Source: Cynocephalus volans (lineage: Eukaryota > Chordata > Mammalia > Dermoptera > Cynocephalidae). From it: a DNA stretch of 64,000 nt. Location: contig NC_084478.1 in the NCBI RefSeq assembly GCF_027409185.1, forward strand, positions 83,187,624 through 83,251,623, written 5' to 3'. Below the pieces are notes generated by a model. It saw only the letters and a program-made list of their open reading frames with translations. It did not search any database and was not told the origin of the DNA. Shown one piece after another: positions 20,974 to 33,164 of the stretch; the first letter of the stretch is position 1, and each line of letters starts with the position of its first letter. Both the position numbers and the translations under genes were made by a program.

Positions 20974-21483
20974 TGTGAAGGTTAATTCTAGTTGTCAACT
21001 TGATTAGATGAAGGAATGTTGAGAGACCTGGTAAAGCTATCTTTTTAGATGTGTCCATGGGGGTGTTTCCAGCAGAGATTAGCATGAGAGTCTGAGTGGA
21101 CAGGGTGGGAAAGACCCACCCTCAATGTGGGTGGGAACCATCCAATCCACTGGGGTCCAATAGAGAACAAAAGACAGGAAAAAAGGTGAAGCTCTCTATC
21201 TGCTGGAGCTGGAATACAGGATTCTCTCCTCTACATGGACATCAAAGCTTGAGTCTCTTCAGCTTTTGGGTTCCACCATTTACACCAAGGATACCATCAG
21301 ATTCCCTGGTTTCGAGGCCTTCGGACTTGGACTGAGCCATGCTACCAGCATCCAGTTTGTAGACGGCCTACCGTGGGACTTTTCTTCACAATCATGTGAG
21401 CTAATTCCCCTAATAAATTCCCTCTCATATATTTATAACATACCTTATTGATTCTGTCTCTTGGGAGAACCGTGACTAATACA
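20974..21483 (+). mobile_element. Complete solo LTR, family D
   Basis: A 510-bp element starting TGTGAAGGTTAATTC and ending GACTAATACA, flanked by CATTC at 20,969-20,973 and 21,484-21,488. An AATAAA lies near 21,412. The first 110 bp match 56,456-56,581. A MaLR or ERVL-type LTR is suggested by the 5-bp duplication; the name is not known to me. Confidence 0.75.
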
Positions 21484-21599
21484 CATTCCCTTAGGGTTTT
21501 TGTTTTGAAAGTTTCACTTAAACACCTCTGCATGTCACTGAGCTCAGTAACTACAGAATCCACAGAACATTTTTTCCATGCTTTTCCCTCTTCCTTCCA

Positions 21600-21637
21600 G
21601 TGTCATACCCCCCCACACACACACACACACATACATA
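21600..21637. repeat. (CA)n microsatellite
   Basis: A short (CA)n run after a C-tract. Confidence 0.8.
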
Positions 21638-21639
21638 GG

Positions 21640-22270
21640 AGAAGTGCAGCAGGGGTGTCCAAAGGGGCAGCTTTGCTCAGGGACTTTGATTTAACTGTCA
21701 AGGTCAATGGAAGCTAAATCACAGATACAGGTTTGAGGAAAGAAACATTTTGGCCCTCTGCATCAGTGGGGGGGTGGGGTGGGTAGGGGTAGCTTCTTTC
21801 AGAACAATAGAAATTGTGCCATTTTTAAGACCCCACAGCCCACACTTCCCATCACGGCAGCCAACAAGAGACAGGGTGCCCAGTTCATATGCAACTTCTG
21901 CTTAGAACAGCCACTGAAGCCTCAACACTGAGTATTGGGGTCCCAACCCCCTACTTCAAGAACCCCTGGTCTAAAGAAGGGGAGCCTCACCTGTTTCCCA
22001 AGCCCTGGGAGCTGCTATTCCTCAATGAGATGACAAAAAGTACCTGAAGGTCATTCACATCCTTGGCCTTCCTTGTCTGTCCTGAAGAGGGGTGACCAAT
22101 TGATCCGCAAGGCTACCATCCCCAGCAGGCCAGAATGGACTCCTCCAGAAATAGCCACAGCCAGGACAGTGACTACAGCACAGGACTGTCCCCAAGCCCC
22201 TGAGACTCTTCTGGGTTTCCACAGCCCCCTGGCTTACTTTAGCCTAGGGGATTCCCTGGGTTGGAATCTC
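21640..22270. other. Unassigned single-copy-like sequence
   Basis: Moderately GC-rich with no repeat or coding pattern that I recognise. A 74-codon frame at 22,073-22,297 has no domain. Confidence 0.35.
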
Positions 22271-22384
22271 CTCTTGAACGTCTGCTTCCCTAGCTAGGCT
22301 GCAAATTCCGAGAGGGCTGGGGCCATGTCCCTCTTGTTCACTGTTTGATTGCCAGTCACTCGGTCACTATTTGTTGAATAAATG
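22270..22384 (+). repeat. LINE L2 3' tail
   Basis: Typical L2 end: 'ctgcaaattccgagagggctggggccatgtc...' followed by 'tatttgttgaataaatgaa'. Confidence 0.75.
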
Positions 22385-22689
22385 AAGCTGCTGGGAAACT
22401 CAGGGGCCCCTGGGTGGGAAGGTCAAGTTAGAGTCCCAGCTCAGGCACCTGGTAGTCAGATGTGCTTATGACCTCTTCTCCTGTGGTGTGTGTGTGCAGG
22501 CGCGCATGTGTGTGTCCCCTCCCCCAGGAGGACTCAGGGACTCCCTAAAGGTGCGCTTCACAAACTGGTTATAGTTCATGCCCCAACTCTGCTCCTTAGG
22601 TGACTGGCTCTCCCCTTCACCACACTCACCCCTGTTCAGGAAAGATCCCTCCAGAGGGGGTTCTCAGCTGTTCCCTGCCCTCGGCTCCT

Positions 22690-22765
22690 CCCTGTCCCAG
22701 CTCTGTGCGGCCTTGGGCAAGTTCCTGTTTCCTTGTCTGGAAGATGGGAGAGTCAGGCTAATTGA
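22690..22765 (+). repeat. MIR SINE remnant
   Basis: Contains the MIR core phrase 'tgcggccttgggcaagttcc' followed by a 'tgtctggaagatggga' segment. Short and diverged. Confidence 0.6.
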
Positions 22766-23109
22766 AGGGCAAGGAGCTGGTCTGTTCCACCACTGCTCAT
22801 CTTCGTGTCGTCTGAACAATGCTGCCTTCTGAATACCTTGGGGATCGGGATGAGGGACTTATGGGGCCTAGACCTCACTTTCCTACAACTGTGACTTGAG
22901 TTGTGAAAAAATGCCTGCCGCCCACCCAAGCACTTCCGGGACAATCAACATGCTTATCTAGACCTGGGCTTTGGCCAGAGGAAACAAAGCTCAGAGACAG
23001 TAGGAAACAGGCAGGAAGACCCGCCTGACAGTGAAGCAATTAAGACCAGGAATCAGTTAACAAGGAATGTGTGGGTCTCCTTTTCCTGGAGATTATAGAC
23101 ACTTGGAAG

Positions 23110-23235
23110 CTAATGGGCCCCTAAAGGTCATCTGGTCTACCCCTCATTGTATAGATAAGGAAACTGAGATTCACAGGGAGGAAGTCTCCCGCCCAGGATC
23201 ACAGAGCAGCACAATGTAAGAGCAGAGACCGGGAC
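23110..23235 (-). repeat. MIR-like SINE, reverse orientation
   Basis: Reads 'gataaggaaactgagattcacaggga...' then 'aggatcacagagcagc', the complement of the MIR core 'tgtgacctt...cctcagtttcc'. Confidence 0.6.
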
Positions 23236-23974
23236 CTGCTGCTAGGACTCTCTGGCCAGAGCAGTTTCCATTACTCTGAGCTCAGAGGCCTCCTTTGACC
23301 ACAGCATAGCTGGCTGATTCTCCAGAGGACTTCCTGTGGCCCTGAGAGGGTAAATGGCCCATGGGAGGGAGGGGTGAGGTCAAAGCCCCCTGTCCTCAGC
23401 ATGCCCAGGCCCAGACTATCCCCTGGACAGTCCTTTGCCTCCTCTGAGGACAAGAGAGACCACTGTCACTCTGGAGTGTCTGACAGCTGACTCCCGCCTG
23501 GGGTTCAGATTTCTCCCCAAAGACTGGCCTGTACTTCCAGCGCATCCTCTCCCCTAAAAAAAACCCCTCCCTCAGGCAAAGAGTCAGTTGGGCTCCTTTG
23601 GGGAACACCTTCCAAACGGCTCTGAGTGAGGCTCAGCCGGAGTGTGGGGCACAGATATCCTGGAGCTAAAACGCGAGCACTCGTGGAGCTTCTGGATGGG
23701 GAGGCTGAGGATGTGCAACCTCAGGCAGATACCTGGAAAGAGAGAAATGGGCCTCGGCAGTCAGAGGAGGTGGGATTGCTGTGACGGATGCTTGGTGGGA
23801 CCTGGACTAGCACATGGGCGGGACCGGAGTGGTGGAGGTCTCTCCTGCCTCCCCCCACAAAGGCTTCCCTCACCCTTCTGGAGGCAGGGCAGGTGGGGGC
23901 AGCAGAGTGTGGACGTCAGGACACACACCACACAGTTAGGAGTTGGAACTCTTGACATGAGGTAGCAACGTGGC

Positions 23975-24110
23975 CCAGTCCCTCAGCAGCTGGGTGATGT
24001 TGAGCTCTTCATTTTACTGCTTTGAATCTCAGTCTCATCTCAAAATTTGGGAAGTAGTAATGCCTTATGTAGCTCAAGGCATTACAAGAGCTCACAGAGG
24101 TCTCAGGAAG
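23975..24110 (+). repeat. MIR SINE remnant
   Basis: Shows 'cagcagctgggtgatgttgag...' and 'tttgaatctcagtctcatctcaaaatttggga', which matches the MIR core and 3' part in order. Confidence 0.6.
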
Positions 24111-27100
24111 AGTCTGCGGGTCAGTGGTTTCCAGAACAATCCTAGTTTCTTGTAATTTTCTTATGTTCAGGAGGGGAAACCTGTAGATTAATGTGGGGAC
24201 TTTCTTTAGATCCTGACTGAAATAAAGTGGAAGAATCACAAAGACAAAAATTCTTTCGTGGCGGTGATGAGACATGAGCCATTTGAAGTTGGGATGCTCA
24301 CTGGGTATTTGATGATTATGGCATGATTGTTAATTATTTTAGGTGTTGTAATGACACTGTACTTACATTAGAAACAAGTTCTCGTCTTTCAGAGCTACAT
24401 ACTGAAATACTTATGGCTACAATGATGTGATGTCTGGCCTAGAACTGATCATCGCTGAAGTGAGTGATGTGTACAGGAGGGCTCCTCATGCTCTTCTTCT
24501 TCTTCTTGACATTTTCCATAGCAACCAGTTTTAAATATGTAATCGAGTAGGGTGAATCAGCAAGGTGTTTACTCAAATGTGGCTCGTCTGTCCACCTTTG
24601 GAAGACTCTTCTTAGAACAGCATTTGCGAATGTGAGGAAAGCCTTGTATCTGATGTGTGAGCACCAGCGGCATTGCTGGTGGCGGTTTGTGACTGGGGAC
24701 AGAGATTTCGCCATGGCCTTTCATTCGGCAGCATATGTGCATGCTGCTCCTTGCAGCCTGTGGCAGCTGCTTTGGTTGCCAGGCAATGGAAGGCAGAGAG
24801 TAGAAGCCCTTTTCTTGGGAGTGAGAAAGGGGGAAGGGAAGGAGAGAAGCAAGAAAGAAGCTGTGCAGCAGATGGCTTGTCCCTGCCCGGGAGCCTGGCC
24901 CAGGGGGAGGGATGGGGCTGGGCATCCCTTGTTGATGACATTTCCCTTAGCCCCCACTTTCCATGGTTTACTCCTGGAGGCGACCCCATTGTCAGAGCTT
25001 GAAGCCCCAGAGGGGGATGGGGGAATGCACGCACCTGCATGTCCTGTGAAGGCCAGGGAGATGTGAGATTAAGGAAAATACCGATCAGCATCTGTTCACA
25101 GAGTCAGCATTATGGACAGGCCTCCTCTGGCACTTCTGAAGTCTCATTATGCTAAAAGAAAGTTCTAGGAAAGCAGCTCATCAAACGGAAAGTCTGCAGT
25201 GGTGATCACCCTGAGCTGAAGTCACCCCACAAGGCAGGAGGGCAGAGGGCTACTTTGAGGGTGTAGGAACCTGTCCTGGCCGTCCTTTGTGGAGGGGAGG
25301 CAGAGGCTTCTGGTGCTGCCTGGTGGCCTGGCAGTCTCATGAGTGCTGACTGTGTTGGGGACGCCTGTGTCCTGGTGTTGCTTCAGACCCAGCTGTCACA
25401 GAAAGGCTGTGTGGGCCTGACCCCATCTCTGGCTCTCAGTTTCCTGATCTCTGGGAGGGCATTATCTTGTATGGTCCTTCACCCCCTTCGGGCTCATATG
25501 GGCTGGGATTACAATGTGCCCCCTACCCCTGCCTTGAGTAAGAATTGCTCTCACCTGCAGGGAAAGAAGCCTGGCCCACCCCACTCCCACCCACCAGGTC
25601 GGACTGGAGGAACCAACACAGCCTCTGTGCCTCTTAGGTGAGGGTACTTCCTAGAACAACCCTGTTGTGATCATCCTATTGTGCCTTCTGCTGGCCTGTT
25701 TGGTGGGATTCAGAGGGGCTCCAGGCAGGCAGGTTCAGGGGTAAGGTAAGGCAGCTGCCCCAGAGATCAGCTTGTCAAGACCCAGCTTCTGAGATCCAGG
25801 AGGCCAGCAGTCAGTAGCTGAACAACAGCAGGGCCCAGACAGCCCCCTCTTTCTGCCGCATCTTTGTGGCTCCTGGTTGCTAGGAGCAGGCACTTCTGTT
25901 GCTAAGCAGCGAGAGCCTGGTGGATTAAAACCAATTTCCTGATCTGACTGGAAGGGGGAGGGAGAGAAGGTGGAATGCAGATGCACTAGGGAAGCTCACC
26001 CCTGCCTCCAAGCTTAGTTGGCGGATGCAGGTGGAGGGTGAATATGCACCAGGTACTGAGTATAAAGACCTGGAGTAAGTCTGGTCATTAAGATGCTGAT
26101 TAGAGCACTAATGAATGTTAATGTTGCTCTTTTGTGAAACCCAAGAAAGGGTCTGCAGTCCCTGGTGTGTTTCAGAGCCACCTGACTGCACCAGACAGAC
26201 TGGGTAGTTTGTCTTCCAAAGAGAGAGGATCAGAGCATTCATTTTATGGTCAGTGGGCCCCCAAGGGTCCTGTGGTCCAACCTCTTGCCGAGTGACAGAG
26301 GTCCTTCTGTCTCTCTGCTTAGATAATTCCAGAGATGACAGGGAGCTCACTTTCTCATGAGGCACCCCTTTTGGTTACCTTATCCTTATAAAGTGCTTTT
26401 TCTATAAAACCCGGATCAGTCTCCCTGTGGCTCCTTCCTTGGAGGCCAAGGGAGCTACTCCAATCTGTTTTGTTGTAGAGACCTGTAGCATGTCTCCTCT
26501 TCGAGCATCCCCACCTCTCCCTGCCAGTCACCTCTCAGGGGACAGGCTTGAAGTGGGGAAGATGGCCCTTACCATGACTTTCTACCCTAGGATCCTCTGC
26601 TCCCCACCTGGTCTTTATGCAAGTAAGGGTGCATTGTAATCTCTTTAAAGGGTGAGCCACTAGTTTTCATGAATTTGTAAAGGGGGTGCAGGACCCAGTT
26701 TGTGCCTCAGACTTCTCTCACTTCCCTGCTCAGGCAAAGACTTTCTGGCTGTAGAGCTCTTTTACCTGCCCGTAATCCTGCTGACTGGGCCAATTGTTGA
26801 GCTAGGGCTGGGTCTGGAGCTCACAGACCCCTCAAGACTGTTCACAGAATGGGTCACAAACCCTTCACATGCCAGGCTGGGTCCCCAGACCCCTCACACA
26901 CAGGTCTATGAGCTAGGTAACTGGCAAAAAAGGTCCTTGGAGCCATAGGTTCGAGAGCATGGCTGCTGGAGGTGGATGCTGGAGGCACTCACACCAACCA
27001 AGTCCCGGTGCCGCACGTGCACACTAACTCCACCCACACACAACTTATTTACAAAGAATGTGCTTCACCACCCCCAACCAGACCTAAGGCAAGAGGGTCT

Positions 27101-27430
27101 GATTAAATTATTCTATTTTCCCAACATTGGCCAGGGCCAGGTCAGTGGGCATGTGTTTCTCTCTGGTGGGGTGTTTGTTTTCAGGAAGAGAGGGCCTTCT
27201 CTGTGCTGAGTATTGGTCCTCTGATCCTGAAGGTCTTTAGGTCTTGACTCCTCATTCCTGAGAAAGACTCTCCTTGCTCTTGGGTTTGGCTGGGCTTATG
27301 CAAGCTCAGCCTAACCAGCACACCACCTTCTCCATGCAGGTGTCTCTCAGTGTTCAGCTTTTTATATTTTTCTATAATACTTTCCACAAGGTAACATATG
27401 TTTTACCTATTTATTTTGTTTTTCTGTTCC
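24110..27430. other. Unassigned, relatively GC-rich sequence without a supported gene
   Basis: The longest stretch with few repeats that I recognise. Several overlapping frames of 80-159 codons at 24.4-25.1 kb lie on both strands in the same DNA, a sign of low stop density rather than coding. A remnant near 26,240-26,370 resembles an old interspersed repeat. I see no splice-bounded exon series, promoter or CpG island. Confidence 0.4.
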
Positions 27431-27439
27431 TCCCCACTA

Positions 27440-27560
27440 TGATATTATGTCCATGAGGGTTGAAGTTTTTCTGTGTTTTGTTTCCTGCTGTATCTCAGTG
27501 AGTAGAACAAGTCTGGCACCCAGTAGGTGATCAAAAAATATATGCTGAACAATGAATATA
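27440..27560 (+). repeat. LINE L2 3' tail
   Basis: 'tccatgagggttgaag' followed by 'gtctggcacccagtaggtgatcaaaaaatatatgctgaacaatgaat', an eroded L2 end. Confidence 0.65.
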
Positions 27561-28199
27561 TGGTTATATATGTAGTTAAGCTTTTTATATACTTATATTG
27601 CATGATATTCTGGTTAATTTGCCAACTGAAAAGGAAGGTACAAGACAGCATGTATCATATGGTACCTTCTGTGTGGGAGGACAAAAGAAAAATACATAAA
27701 AGAGATATTCATTTTTTTAAATGCACAGAATATCATTGGGAGGATAAACAAGAAACTGGTAACCATGGTTGACTCTGGGAAGGAAAAGCTGAGTGACTAA
27801 AACACAGGTATAGGACATGTACTTTTCGTGGTGTACCTTTTGTGCCTTTTGAATTTTGTATCATTAACATGTATTATTTATTTAAACATTTTTATTCAAA
27901 ATGTAAAGCTTAGAAAGAATAGAAAAACCTCAAAAATAAAAGCCCACTCACTTAATCATCTCCAGCAACCTCCAGCACTACTATTTGTGAGTCTGTTTGC
28001 CAAACACTAGTCATATGGGCCTATGTTATGAAGTCCTGCAACTGCCATTCTTCTAGGCTGTATTTATCACTGACAACAGATAATTTGCCACTGTCAAGTT
28101 AGGTTGAAAAAAACAAGTTCACATTACATGCCAAACATTTTCAGCTGCATTAGTTTCAATTGGTGGGACCTCATTCTCTCATTCTCTCCTATTGGAAGC

Positions 28200-28565
28200 T
28201 TAGTAATCTTTTTCCCTTTCTACCAAAATGAGATATGTATATTTTTAGCATAATAAGCCCTGTCATTCACTGCTCTTGGGAGCATAAATTAGTACAGCTT
28301 TTTCAGAAGGTGATGGATCAATATGTACTAAAGACTAAAAATATTCATCTTCATGAGCATCCAATTCTAGATAGCCTAAAGAAAATATTAGAAACGTGTC
28401 TGATGTTTTGTACATAAAGATATTTGTCATGGTGTTATTTATAATGGGAAGATATTTGAAATCATGTGAATGTCCAAGAAGAGGAAAATAGTGTTAAAAT
28501 AAATTATGGCATGGTAACATGATAGAATATCATGCAAACATTTAAAAAAGTTATGTTCTGTGGGA
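28200..28565 (+). repeat. Old L1 (L1M type) 3' region
   Basis: The order 'tgctcttgggagcataaattagtacagc', 'ttatttataatgggaagat', 'aaataaattatggcatggtaac' and 'tagaatatcatgcaaaca' is the ORF2 end/3' UTR pattern of old mammalian L1 elements. Confidence 0.7.
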
Positions 28566-28610
28566 AACCAAATTTAATCTACCCTTACTGAGGAATGTTG
28601 ACAAATGTGA

Positions 28611-29064
28611 TTAAACATATGCACTACTAAAGAAAATCAAAGTTGAAGAGTAGTTAAATGAGTAAAAACAGATTTTATTCAGGAACTTTTGCAATAGGTT
28701 TTCTGAGACCTCAGAAAACTGGACTCAATTCTGAATGCAAGCAAAACAGGGGATTTACGAGTACAACCAAGGAGCAGGTTGCTGGGGGGTGAGTTGGTGT
28801 TTGGGAGATTACTAAGATGAGACATCCAGGTTAGGGGGAATTCTTGCTAAAATGACCCAACCTATTTTTTGTTGAAGGCAGGCCAAGGTTATCAGATATC
28901 AAGGGAAGGGGGATTCTCTCTAAACTGAATTAGAAAGATTCTTGCTAAAATTGGGCAATATAGCCTCAAAAAGGATGTACACTAAAGATTATAATTGAGG
29001 CCTAGTTGAGAAGAGAGCTTAGATGAGCCTGACTAAAGTTTGGTCAAGGAGAGTATCATTGTCA
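28611..29064 (-). mobile_element. LTR family A, 3' LTR of a minus-strand ERV
   Basis: Homologous to 20,185-20,627, with a minus-strand AATAAAATC near 28,675. At its interior side the minus strand reads AATAAGAGGAGGAC before TGACAATG, a polypurine-like tract. That suggests a 3' LTR with interior extending to higher coordinates. Confidence 0.65.
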
Positions 29065-32000
29065 GTCCTCCTCTTATTAGAGAAAGTGAAACATTTTTCT
29101 TTCCTTTGAGCAATATATGTCCATTTCTCCTTTGGTCACCTTTTGTTCATTAAGGGCCAGCTGAGCCATCTGCTGAGACTTGGTAGTAGAGGATATTTAC
29201 TGGACAGTGTGAATCATCAGACATTCAAATGAGGGTGATTTCTATGAAACAAAAAAGAGAAAAACAAAGATTAATGGTTGGCAAACACTCTAAACCCAGT
29301 TTCTGAGTCCAGAGGGCAGCCAGTTGAAAAAATTTCTAGCTGTTGGTCTCAAAGCATCTTTAGATTGTAGAGTGAGGACAGCAGGGGAATCCAATGGATT
29401 TCCTGGTTTGCAGTTTGAATGTCTTTGGTAATGGCTTAGACATCAGTGTCACAGTCATAGTTATTTCCTGAAGCAGAGCACAGAAGCATCCAGCTTCAGC
29501 TCATAGGGCTTCTTTAGACAGTCCCAATAAGAATCTAGGCAGTCTGGTTTTTGCTAAGTCAAGAGAGTGGGAGAAAAATTGAAAATGTTACTCTGAAGAG
29601 TTATAGTCAGATATTGGAGGAAACTAGAATTGATAATTTGGTAAGAAGTAACAAAATGTGCAAAGATGGCAAGATTCAGTTCAATTTACGGGAGATAACA
29701 AAGTAGCAAATAAAATGGAGTTTACCAAGAGGTGAAAAATATCTCAAAGGCAATGAATAGATCTATAACCTAATAATTCACAATGGTGTGCTATGGTTTT
29801 CCATTGAAACAAAATTTCTCTCCATAGTCACTGCTTTTTTGATTCTTGCTTATAAAATAAGCCTAGTATTATTAGATTTGGCTTGATTACTTACATAAAT
29901 GCAACAAGAATGTTGATTGACCACATCAGCCCTCTTTGTTTGTTTTGCTGGAACTTCTAATAAGGAGTTTCAGATTGAATTTTTAAAAGCCTTTTGAGGC
30001 TAGGAAGCCAAGACAAGGTCTTGCCATCAGACTTTGACTTTAATATCTATAGATTTGGGTAAGTTTCTCTCTTCTCTAGGTCTCCAAAATATCCCGAGGT
30101 TCCTGCACCTGTCAGGAAGTGACCTTCCTTACTAACCCATAAGTCCGGGAACCTTTAAAGGCAGCTACCGTGCTGATTTTCCAAGGGGGCTTTGTAGGCA
30201 TTGGTTCCATAAATTCAATCTTAGTTCCTTAAAACTGTCTAGTCATATCTGATTCTATGTACGTCATTCTCCAATATGATATTCCAGTCAAAGCCTTGGT
30301 AATATAGCCAATGTTTCCAACTGTGTCTGGTTACGAGAAGAATAGATTCTTATTGAACTTACGCAAATAACTATATTGCCAGGAAAATAAAAACATTCAC
30401 TAAGAGTTTCTGAATTCTTGAGTGATCAGATGGGGAGAAAAAAATAATTGTTTTATTTGTGTTCACAAAGGTATATTTTACCAAATTGTTGTAAGTTACA
30501 GATAGTTTAAGATAAAAGAAAAAGTTTTCCTTAAATCTGGAAAACAAAACAGTGAAGAACCAGCAATGTTTCAAACAAAAATCATTAAAAATTGTTATCA
30601 CCCCCATCAGTTAATTCAGTCCCATGTAATTAATTCCCGTTTTGTTTGATTTGGGGTTAGCAGTTTTATGACTCCATCAGCTTCTTCATTAGTTCTAGAA
30701 ATTCTTACTCAGTCCAGTGGCATAGTCGCAAGGTTAACAGAGGTTTGTATTTTGCATCAGTGTACTATTAATACTGAAACGAATTTTTATAAAAAATGAT
30801 ATAAGCAAATCCACCCAATCTTAGCCAACTTTGACCACACAGATAAAATTTCTTTTTCCAAGATTCCTTTCCACAAAACTCTTACAATTTCTTTAAAATC
30901 CATTCATTTTCCTTTAGAACAGAACTACTCTCCTCTTCCTTACCAAAAACAAGACTTTCAGACTTTATATACTTTGCACACAAAATTGTTTCCATTCATC
31001 CTTATGTTTTCTCATAGGTTTGTCTACATATATTGACTAGAATTTTTAATCCTTTGTAACTGTAATTTTCAGTGAAAACTAGGAAGCAGACAGTTGTCAA
31101 CTGTCATATATAAGCATCCTGCAATAGATCAGTAAATTTATGAATATACCGTTTTATAATTTCTAGAGGCATATGCTTCCTCCTGGTACAATCTTTCAAC
31201 GTGGTAAAGAACATGTTTATTAACAGACCCAAATATCTTTTTTCTTTCTGTAAAAATTAAGAAGCCAAAAGTGGATAAACTTAACCTTATGTCCATTAAT
31301 TAATGTTTCAGTATTTTATCTTATATCAAAATTTTAAATGAATATCTATTGCTCAATTTAACTTAGCATAACATTAAGGTTGCACATTACCAAAAATATT
31401 TGGGAAACTATTTTTAAGAAGACATATTATAAAACAATTATTGTTGAAAAGTACTTTTATCCCACTTACATCTAATTAATTCACTTGTTCTTAACAATTA
31501 TGCTTTAATTACTCACGAAAATTTCATGAGACATTAAATAAAACTAGCCAACATCTTAAGTTATCTTTTTGTTGACAAATCAGGCAAGTCTCAAAAATAT
31601 CATAGAAGCAATGGATCTAAAAAGTTAAATATATGATTCTTTCCTTGTTTTAAACTGCCATGTTTGACATGCATCAATCAATTAATTCTTTTTTACATTT
31701 TGTTCTTAGGTTGGATTTATAGTTTTATAATCTTAAACATCTAGTAGATATAACATAAACCTATATGACTAGTAAACCCACATAGAATAAAATTATATAT
31801 CTGCATTATATTTAATATTGACAACTCTGAAGACATTCCTGTTTTTATTTTACCTATAATCTTAAAATTAGCTTTATTTACCAAAGATTACCCCCGATCA
31901 TGTGAACTTAAAAAAAACCAGTTGGGCTAGTTTCTATATTTCTAAGGGTTTTAGGAATATGTAATTTATATAAGCACTCATGTATCTCTAAGCAAATTTG

Positions 32001-32600
32001 AATAGTACTCTTTTAAGGGATTTTATAAATTAATTTTGTAATACTATCCAGAGGTAGAAAAATATCACACATGTATAACAGACATATACAGACACACAGA
32101 AACATACAGATGCAAATGGAGGTCTTACAGTTTTCATTTAAAAATTTTAGCTGTGAATCAGTAAAGCATAGTAATACAAATTCACTATTTTATATAACAG
32201 TTCTCATCTTTTCTCTATATTTCTGTCTGAATCATGTTTTTGGCAAATGGGACAAGTTAAAGTTACAATAGGACAATTTAAGGTTACCTGTTTACCAACA
32301 TTCATGGTGGAGTGTTTTATTTATTTTTGTCTCTTTCGTGACCCGCACTCAGCCAGTGAGTACACTGGCCATTCCTATATAGGATCCGAACCTGCGGTGG
32401 GAGCGTCACCGCACTCCCAGCGCTGCTCTCTCCCGAGTGCGCCACAGGCTCGGCCGGTGGTGGAGTGTTCTAAGATTTTCATTTGCCCTGATAAGTAATC
32501 TTATGGAGGCTGTGAACTAAATTTTAGGTGAGTGAGGCGACATCTAGTGGCTGTCAGGATGTCTTCAGCCCATCCGAGTGGATAAAATATATATTTTTTA
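29065..32600 (-). mobile_element. AT-rich ERV interior, no recognisable pol
   Basis: On the minus strand this lies between a gag remnant and a 3' LTR, yet no RT or integrase motif is seen. 30,250-30,720 aligns with 9,790-10,000 and 10,500-10,780 of the class II provirus; weaker matches continue to about 32,150. A tRNA-derived SINE is inserted at 32,317. Which ERV class it belongs to is unclear. Confidence 0.5.
32317..32457 (-). mobile_element. tRNA-derived SINE, variant type
   Basis: The reverse complement shows an A box (GTGGCGC-ACTCGGGAG), a palindromic anticodon-arm-like GAGTGCGG region, a B box (GGTTCGGATCC), and a truncated second unit ending in T/A-rich sequence. Flanked by TGGTGGAGTGTT at 32,305-32,316 and 32,458-32,469. 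Same type as 42,840-43,026. Confidence 0.8.
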
Positions 32601-32639
32601 AATATATTTTTCCAGTATAGCTTTTTTCTTTTTAGCTTC

Positions 32640-33025
32640 AGGTAGTTGCTTTTGGTGCACCTTGGGTCCGTTGAGAGCAGGAGGCCTAAAGTTCAGGTGA
32701 CTGAGGGGCTAGAATGGAAAGTGCTGGCAGAGGTAGACAGAGGGAAGGAGGCGGTAAGGGACATATGTCAAAGTATTCAAGTGAACTGAGTGGGAGTTCA
32801 AAGGTGGCAAAAGGAGGATGGAGGAGCAGAAGCAATGGGAAGAAGGGGTAATAAAGGAGCCAGTTAGGGGAGATCTTAGAGATCTCTTAGAGATCAAAGA
32901 GGCCAATGAAGTTCCAAATTATTCTCAGCAAAATCATACCAACAAGGACAGGTGGACAGAGTTGGTGGATCATGCAGTCAGTAGGGGCTTAAGAAGGGGG
33001 TTTCAGCTGACTGAGAAGTTCCCAT
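32640..33025 (-). pseudogene. gag: ERV gag N-terminal remnant
   Basis: Starts with ATG at 33,023-33,025, giving M-G-T-S-Q-S, a myristoylation-type N-terminus. An in-frame stop follows within 20 codons, with more stops after it. Downstream sequence is proline- and leucine-rich. It follows the leader of the ERV whose 5' LTR is at 35,369-35,868. Confidence 0.5.
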
Positions 33026-33164
33026 GGGAGGAACAAGATCACTTAGAGAAAACACGAAGGCCTTGATAAAAAAATAGCTTCCATTAGGCTCTGAATATCA
33101 GCTTTCAATTAGGTCAACTTCTGATCATAGAACTCTTTAAAAAAAATCCTTCTAAATACCTGAT

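Noticed and set aside
22485-22515. TG/GC-rich dinucleotide tract as a regulatory element
   Set aside because: Short impure (TG)n; no accompanying sites that I can support.
24439-25091. Overlapping frames of 78-159 codons on both strands, possibly a gene
   Set aside because: All six frames are unusually open in the same GC-rich stretch, no domain is recognisable, and no exon-intron or promoter pattern is visible.
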